Of a stretch of DNA of 64,000 nt, positions 58,025-64,000 are shown in pieces; position 1 is the first letter of the stretch, and each line of letters opens with the position of its first letter. This DNA comes from Bartonella australis AUST/NH1 (GTDB taxonomy: Bacteria; Pseudomonadota; Alphaproteobacteria; Rhizobiales; Rhizobiaceae), in assembly GCF_000341355.1 (NCBI RefSeq), contig NC_020300.1, positions 1,252,501-1,316,500 of the forward strand. Reading direction: 5' to 3'. The notes beneath the pieces are model-generated. The model was not told the DNA's origin. It made no database searches and saw only the letters and a program-made list of their open reading frames with translations. A program made the position numbers and the translations under genes.

Positions 58025-59157
58025 TTTTCACCCCCCAGCAATAATAGCCTAATCCTCATCCTAAACGAGGACGTACCGAAATCAGTTCATTTTGCGAACA
58101 ACAGCGCCAGCGATAACGCAGTGCAGCCCTCGACTGTTGAAGGTCTGTGTTGTTCTCAACCTGCCCTGTACATCCCCGTTCCTCTCATCCCTTTACAAAC
58201 AAACACCCACTCAGCGTAAGTCCTGTCAAAAGTTACAAATCCCTTTGCCCATTATTCAATCACCATAAATTTTTAAGTTTATCCCACTCATATTTTACGA
58301 AAACCGATAATATTTTGACAATAGACATATTTTTAACAAAATCTTATAGCAGAAGCGCCCCGGAATTTTGGAAAACTTCAGTAATTTTAGTCCTCCGCGG
58401 TTCATGTTTTTGTGTGTAGAGCGCGTAATTCTGTCGGTTTGTCGGAGGTTGTTTTCGTTGTCTGGCGGAACCTTCCCCCTTGTACACGGCAGTCCGCGCT
58501 TGTGTAGTATTTTGCACAGAATGCGATTTGTCAACAGGAGAACAGTATTCGGACTTACCAACTGCGTAAAATACATGATAGTGGTATTTGAAAGTGGTCC
58601 GATAGTCGCTTATTTTACCTGTTTTGTAGCTGTATGCTCCGCGCGTCGTTCTTATTCACTGGACCGTCCGTGTATTTCGTGCCTGAAAGTGCTTTCCAAA
58701 TATATCAGCTTCGCCGGAGGTTGGAATGCATCCTTTTTCGTGTAACAGGCAAATTCTGATAAAGAAAAAGCAAATTGTTACATTTTTCTTCATCAATCCG
58801 TGTCATCGGTATAGAACTCCTAAACTGCCCATTTTCGGGATCAACCTTATAGGCTGAGGACATTCGGTGAAAAAAACAGAAATATACGACTTTCCTTAGT
58901 AAATTTTCGCTATTTAGCATATCTTTAAATTTATATTAACCAGTCAGAAAGAAACAAGCGTTGAATTCCTCAGTGATAGAGAAAACCGTTAAAATTCACG
59001 CGAGGGGTAAAGGAAGAGGTAAAGGTTAAATCGGATCTCTAAATATTTGATTCCCCTGCCCATAAACGAAAACTTCACAACGTTTTGGGATATATCTTTG
59101 TGCTTATGGCCAGCTTGAGCGCCATAATGTCTGCTCTCTTATCCTTTTTAGACCATA
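58025..59157. other. 1.1-kb region with no confident gene
   Basis: Overlapping frames on both strands (58368-58745 plus, 58295-58576 minus) have odd amino acid composition and no ribosome sites. Bartonella genomes carry small regulatory RNAs in such gaps, but I cannot identify one here. Confidence 0.4.
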
Positions 59158-60159
59158 TTAAAATTTGTCTTTAAAAGTCAAAACTCTATCCAATAGTGAA
59201 AACGGCTGTGCTGTCGCTAAAATTGCTCGTGCTGCCTTTTCGTCGTGTTTCATTTGCGTTACCAAAGGTTCTAACCCGTCAAATTTTTGTTGTTCTCGCA
59301 AAAATTGTAAAAAAGAAACTGTGCAGTTTTCTCCGTAAAGATCATCGTCAAAATCAAATAAATAAGTTTCCAAAAGCGGTACTCCATCAACAACAACCGT
59401 TGGACGACAGCCGAAACTCGCGACTCCATCATGCAAAGTACCATGAGCACGACGTAGTCGTACTGCATATACACCGTGCGCCAAGCCAGTTTGACGAGGT
59501 AACATTTGATTAGCAGTGGGAAAGCCCAAAAGGCGGCCAAGTTTTTCGCCATGTATAACATTTGAGCGCACCCGATAATGGTATCCTAATAAACGGGTCG
59601 CTTTTTCCACTTTCCCTTGCGATAAAAGCTGACGAATAAAACTAGAAGAAATCATTTTCTTTTGTGCATCTTGGGAAATGCACAAAGAAGGAATTTGAAC
59701 AACCTCAAAGCCATATTCCTTTCCTCTTTGGCGCAAGAGGTGCGAATTGCCGCCTTTTTGGCGACCAAAGTGAAAATTATCCCCCGTCACCACGATTGAA
59801 ACGTCAAAGGCCTGTTTTAAAACCACGTCGATAAATTGATCCGCTGAGAAAGCAGAAAAATTTGTATCAAAAGATTGTTCAACGACACCATTAAAGCCAA
59901 GAATTTTAAAGATTTCAGCCTTTTCCTCTGCCTCTGTCAAACGATCAACTGGTGCTGAACAGTGAAAAAAACTTCTTGGATGTGGTTCAAAAGTCAAAAC
60001 AAGCGCTGGTTTATTTCTCATATGCGCAAGGTCAAGAGCCTTTTGTAGGACCACTTGATGACCGCGGTGAACACCGTCAAAATTTCCGATAGCTAGCACT
60101 GCACCCCGCCAAGCCGAAGGGAGCATATCATACCCTTGAAGACGCAAAAAGTCGGACAT
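59158..60159 (-). CDS. ribF: Bifunctional riboflavin kinase/FAD synthetase
   Basis: Makes FMN and FAD from riboflavin. N-terminal nucleotidyltransferase domain with LAIGNFDGVHRGHQ (about 22-35), VTGDNFHFGRQKGG and SSSFIRQLLSQGKVEKA. C-terminal kinase domain starts near 190 with GEKLGRLLGFPTANQ and GVYAVRLRR, with SFLQFLREQQKFDGLEPLVTQ as the closing helix. Start ATG 60159 overlaps the stop of the upstream HAD gene by one base (TAATG); the longer frame to 60174 is rejected. 333 aa, normal. Confidence 0.95.
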   Translation of the reverse strand: MSDFLRLQGYDMLPSAWRGAVLAIGNFDGVHRGHQVVLQKALDLAHMRNKPALVLTFEPHPRSFFHCSAPVDRLTEAEEKAEIFKILGFNGVVEQSFDTNFSAFSADQFIDVVLKQAFDVSIVVTGDNFHFGRQKGGNSHLLRQRGKEYGFEVVQIPSLCISQDAQKKMISSSFIRQLLSQGKVEKATRLLGYHYRVRSNVIHGEKLGRLLGFPTANQMLPRQTGLAHGVYAVRLRRAHGTLHDGVASFGCRPTVVVDGVPLLETYLFDFDDDLYGENCTVSFLQFLREQQKFDGLEPLVTQMKHDEKAARAILATAQPFSLLDRVLTFKDKF

Positions 60160-61004
60160 TATTGAAGCGCCCACATTATCGCTTTTGGTCGATAACCATA
60201 ATGATCAAGAAAAGCGTGCAAAGCTTGTTTATCCAGAACACCATTTTGCGTATAATCACGACGATGAATTCCCCCCATAATATAAAGGGTATCAAGGCCA
60301 AAATCGATAGCACCCTTGATATCAGTCAAAAGGCCATCACCAATAGCCAAGATACGATTTTTTTCCACCGACCCGCGTATCTTCTGCAATTTTTCGAAGG
60401 CAGAATTATAAATAAATGCGTGTGGTTTACCAGCGATACGTACCTCACCCCCCAATTGTTGGTAAAGGCGCGCTAAGGCGCCAGCACACCAAAATTCTTG
60501 ATTTCCGCGATGAGCAACAATATCAGGATTAGCACAAATAAAAGGAAAATTCCGCGCCCGTATACGATAAAACATTTCTTTGTAAGAAGACGGTGTTTCG
60601 TGTAAACCCTCAAAAAAGCCGCTACAAACGACCACAGAAGCTTCCCATTCTTCAACCAATTCGCATTCCAACTCATCAAACAAAGCCAAATCACGCTGCG
60701 GACCGATGAAAAAAATTTTACGTGGAGCTTCGCGAATGAGTTCACGCGTTACATCACCCGAAGTAATAATCTCATCATAGTAACGTGCACCAACTTTCAT
60801 TCTTTTCAATTGAGCAACAACACCTCCTCGTGGCCGAGGTGAATTAGTGAGCAAAATGACATTTTTTCCCGTTTGTCGAATTTTTTGTAACACTTTCAAT
60901 GCTGCTTCAAAAACGTGCACACCGTCATGTATGACTCCCCAAATGTCACAAAATACAGCGTCATAACGTGCTATAAAAGTATCGATATGGGTGAGTTCTT
61001 CCAT
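60159..61004 (-). CDS. HAD-superfamily class IIA hydrolase (NagD-like, TIGR01459 type)
   Basis: 281 aa phosphatase-type protein. Motif I is CDIWGVIHDG (nucleophile D20); the residue two further on is W rather than the usual catalytic D, which as I recall is normal for this alphaproteobacterial subfamily. Motif II in VILLTNSPRPR, class II cap between, GKPHAFIYNSAF carries the motif III lysine, and AIGDGLLTDIKGAIDFGLDT is motif IV. Directly coupled to ribF (one-base overlap), a conserved Rhizobiales pairing that suggests a link to flavin or nucleotide phosphate metabolism; substrate unknown. Confidence 0.9.
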   Translation of the reverse strand: MEELTHIDTFIARYDAVFCDIWGVIHDGVHVFEAALKVLQKIRQTGKNVILLTNSPRPRGGVVAQLKRMKVGARYYDEIITSGDVTRELIREAPRKIFFIGPQRDLALFDELECELVEEWEASVVVCSGFFEGLHETPSSYKEMFYRIRARNFPFICANPDIVAHRGNQEFWCAGALARLYQQLGGEVRIAGKPHAFIYNSAFEKLQKIRGSVEKNRILAIGDGLLTDIKGAIDFGLDTLYIMGGIHRRDYTQNGVLDKQALHAFLDHYGYRPKAIMWALQ

Positions 61005-61421
61005 TCTGCACCTATTTATATATTTTCTATTGATCAGATTGCTCTTTATTTAAGAAATACTTATCGAAAGATAATTCCCCTGTCACCTACTTTCTCAAAG
61101 CGGCGTTTTCGACTCTGCAAGTTGTTAAACCTCTATACAGACTTTCTAATTATTTTAAGCAAATAAAGCCCCCTCAGTGATATACCGCGACAGCTAGCAA
61201 ACGACATAACACTACCCTTTTAACGTATCCGAGAAAACTCATAGCACCTGCACTAGGCAAAATCCGGCACAAAGACCGCTTTTGCCCCGGGCAGCTTCCC
61301 GTTGTAAAAAATAATCTCAAAGACATAAATCGCCGAAATTGGCTTTCAGAAAGCTCCATAATATGGCCATAAAGTGGAGATTTTTTGAATATCGAAAAAA
61401 ATTTCACAGGAATGTTAATCT
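61005..61421. other. Divergent promoter region between the HAD gene and the phosphoesterase
   Basis: About 415 bases without a gene. An open frame on the minus strand (61174-61407) lacks any family resemblance. Confidence 0.4.
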
Positions 61422-63112
61422 ATGAGATACAGATACACTGCGGTCATTATAAGTTCTTTTGCTTTTTTTGTCGGTATAAATCTTCATTCTGGAAATAAAA
61501 AAAAACAGCTTTTTATACGCAGCCGTGTGAGGCTCACACAAAGACGTCTAGTTCTCATTCAATGTCTGCGGCAACCGGTGGTCAGTTCATAGATCACCCC
61601 CCTGGCGTCAATGATGAAAAAAGGAGGAAAAATGAGCTCAGCCCTGTTATGAAGTCTGGCCAAACAGGGAACGCGGTTATATCACCCGCCGGCGCATCTA
61701 ATAAAACGGGAAGACGGATCAAATATAAAAAAAAACCTAGCACAGCCGCCCAAAAACCTCGACGGTACGGTTCATATATAAAAAGAAGGAGTGGCTTTGC
61801 TAAAAAAACTAACAAAAATCCCTCTTTTGCGGCAAAAAACAATAGTGTTGAAAGTAATGAGATTGATGGCCACGCAGAGCAGAAAAAGAACGAACCTTTC
61901 TCCGTTATGGAGTCTGGCCAAATAAAAAACATGGCTACAATCTCCACAGACATGTCGGTTAAAGGCAGATGGGTTAAATATAAAACACGAACCGGCGGGA
62001 CTGTTACAAAATTTCAGCAGTACGACTCCCGCGTAAAAAGAAATAAAGGTCATCCCTTTATGTCAAAGGAAGACGGCGTCGGTGATCAGGCGGAACGAAA
62101 AAAAGACTCGCCTCCTCCCAAAAGCTATAGCGTTGCGATCATGGCTGATCCACAGCCGTGGCGTACAGACTCAGGCGATCCTAACTCAGAAGCGAACAGG
62201 GCATCATGGAAAGAAACCAATAAGAAAGTTGCACAGGCGATACAATCACAGCAAGCTACATTCCATATCGTTAACGGTGACTTAACTGAATTTGGTCGAA
62301 AAAAAACTTATAGTGATTATAGGGAGGTGTACGGACAATCTCTTTCTCCTCTGTACGAGGGACTGGGCAATCATGATTACGCCAATAATGTCGGCGATTG
62401 CGCTGAGCCCTGGGAGTGGAATTTTTCTGGAGATGCATGTGCCATCAGCGCAGTCTCCAGAATGGTATCGGAAATAAAAAAATATAAAACTTATTTACTT
62501 CATTTTAGTGCAGACTTGCATGAAGCTTCTGATATCAGTACTCCAGGTTGGCGTACTCGCTTAATAAAGGGAAGTTTAAGCTATTCATGGGATTATGAAG
62601 ATATTCACTACGTACAGCTCCACAATTACCCCACTTATGTTGCCCATTTACAGGAAGCCTACACCGACGTGAAAATAACAAAATCTTTAGATTGGCTCAA
62701 AAATGATTTACATCAAGCTGACGTCAGAGGAAAAACCACTATTATCAATTTCCATGATGCTCATGCCCCCCGTTATCGTGGCGACAAAAACTCACATTTT
62801 CTTGATCCAAAAAACGCCGCAGATTTAAAAATCTTTAAATCAATAATTACGCGTCATAACGTAAAAGCCATCTTTGTTGGACATGCACATCGGCCGAGTT
62901 ATTGTCGTGCAGAAGATGATAAAGTGTTCGGCAATATCCCCGTATACACAGCAGGCGCGCTATTTTATGGGGACTACTATCTCATTGATGTGAAGGGAAA
63001 AGATATTTATGTTAAAGCTTATAATGGGAAAACAGGCAAACCCCGTTTAGTGAAAGATCTCGGTGCGGTCGGGGAAGACGCGGATTTTTCCGCCACGTGC
63101 AGTCGTATATAA
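61422..63112 (+). CDS. Exported calcineurin-like metallophosphoesterase, interrupted by a frameshift at A9
   Basis: Two frames seem to make one gene. The first, from ATG 61422 behind an AGGA, codes a signal-like N-terminus (MRYRYTAVIISSFAFFVGIN). At nine As (61497-61505) a +1 change (ten As) or -2 change would join it to the second frame, which has no stop back to 61496 and runs to 63112. The ATG at 61562 inside the second frame would give a 516-aa protein without a signal. Enzyme motifs: IMADPQPW, VNGDLTEFG, GLGNHDY, NFHDAH and GHAHRPS, a complete metal-binding set. Before the domain lie two copies of a basic ~55-residue repeat (KNELSPVMKSGQ ... YIKR and KNEPFSVMESGQ ... RVKR). Substrate unknown. 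Confidence 0.8.
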
Positions 63113-63885
63113 AGAAGCACCTGTCTCTTTCCTTTCTGAAAGCAAAATATGTCGCGTGATCTTGATAATATAAGAGGACCCATTCATAGCCATCTTAGTG
63201 TCATACTTGGAGACGCTCCCTTTCTTTGGCTATAAGGGCGAATTTACTGAGAATCAACGAAGACCATTTACGCTGGCTCACAAATATTTGGTATACAGGA
63301 TACCGCCTACACAAAAAACAAGCGCGCAGATCTTTCTGCCAAAGACCGGTGTTTTCGGTGATATTATCAAATGGAATGACACTTAGAATACATCACCCCA
63401 CATCTTTGCCTTCAACCATTGAAGACACGACTAAGATGCATCAGCTTTTCTCAAACGTGAAAAGAAAGAGCAAAAAAACAAGCTACAAAAGCCCTCAACG
63501 TAATATTCAACATCATATAAAGCGCAACAAATAAAAATTTGCTAAGACAAGCCAGGATAAGCAAAATTTATAAAAAGCGCGGTGCAAATAGCCCCATTTT
63601 TTTCTTCAGTGACACTACCCAGAGCCCAGATTGCAAGCTTTCATCTCCAACTTTAGAGAAAAATGCTTAGCTATCTTATACGCGCCCTATAACCTCACCC
63701 TGCAGTGATGCAGCTTCTCATTAAATCACAGGATTGCCCTTATTATTAACAGAAAAATAAACATCATCGCAAAATATTTCACGAAATAACATTATATTAA
63801 CGTACTGGTCGCATCTTTATAGTCTAAGGTGATTTTTGTTCACTGCGTTATTCTCTTTTCTTTGTTACAAACCCGATGCATCTTT
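63113..63885. other. Gene-free stretch before murJ
   Basis: About 770 bases. Short overlapping frames (63198-63386, 63226-63534) resemble nothing I recognise. In many Rhizobiales glnD precedes murJ; no trace of it is visible here. Confidence 0.4.
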
Positions 63886-64000
63886 ATGGGCCTAATTAAA
63901 AAATTCGCAACTGTTGCTTCCGGAACTTTGATGAGTCGCTTTTTTGGCTTTTTGCGCGAGATGCTAATGGCAGCAGCCCTTGGCACGGGCCCTGTTTCCG
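63886..64000 (+). CDS. murJ: Lipid II flippase MurJ (5' end only; continues past the window)
   Basis: The first 38 codons are present: MGLIKKFATVASGTLMSRFF, then GFLREMLMAAALGTGPVS. The MSR...GFxRE...LG.G pattern is the strongly conserved N-terminus of MurJ/MviN, the flippase that moves lipid II across the inner membrane. The frame is open to the window end. The start codon is preceded by T-rich DNA with no clear ribosome site. Confidence 0.9.
   Translation, partial: MGLIKKFATVASGTLMSRFFGFLREMLMAAALGTGPVS

Noticed and set aside
58368..58745. 125-codon plus-strand frame
   Set aside because: Cys/Phe/Ser-rich composition, no ribosome site, no family resemblance, and it overlaps a minus frame of equal quality.
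63226..63534. 102-codon frame before murJ
   Set aside because: Overlaps another frame, lacks a ribosome site and shows no family motif; probably decayed DNA.

Overview
The window looks like a chromosome segment from a Bartonella-type alphaproteobacterium (order Rhizobiales). Supporting signs are low coding density with long decayed intergenic stretches, an ornithine decarboxylase paired with a GNAT gene behind a structured leader, a glycine riboswitch ahead of gcvTHP, and a large expansion of autotransporter genes with Bartonella-style N-termini (LLCTAAG in one subfamily). The genus is inferred from gene content and style, not from a marker gene; no rRNA is present.

Layout. 1-2617: end of an EmrA/HlyD-type periplasmic adaptor and an EmrB-type 14-helix MFS exporter (an efflux pair). 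3160-7438 (minus): GNAT acetyltransferase, ornithine/lysine decarboxylase with a candidate speF-type leader RNA, tRNA uridine hydroxylase TrhO, ferredoxin-NADP reductase. 8224-9372: alanine racemase. 9667-14100 (minus): gcvT-gcvH-gcvP behind a glycine riboswitch. 14755-17684: Lon-N domain protein, Trm112-like zinc protein, asd. 17763-18371: SH3b exported protein. 18918-21429: metQ-metN-metI methionine uptake operon. 21426-25310: MaoC-like hydratase, a homoserine-dehydrogenase-like SAF protein, a creatininase-family hydrolase and a decayed CobW-type GTPase.

25408-57230 is the accessory core: five intact autotransporter genes on the minus strand plus one decayed copy, then an iron-siderophore ABC transporter operon and tRNA-Gln on the plus strand, then three plus-strand autotransporter genes (one broken by a one-base T-tract deletion) and two autotransporter fragments. 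The minus-strand genes share a promoter module and nearly or fully identical beta-barrels, but carry different passengers with short tandem repeats, acidic tracts and mosaic junctions. This looks like a surface-protein family shaped by duplication and gene conversion.

57614-64000: a small coiled-coil protein (possible FlgN-like), ribF and a HAD-IIA hydrolase (minus), a secreted metallophosphoesterase whose signal peptide is separated from the enzyme by a frameshift at an A9 tract, and the first 115 bases of murJ.

The two most notable observations are the mosaic autotransporter array and the A9-interrupted exported phosphoesterase. The autotransporters, siderophore uptake and methionine uptake fit a host-associated bacterium that depends on surface variation and nutrient scavenging.
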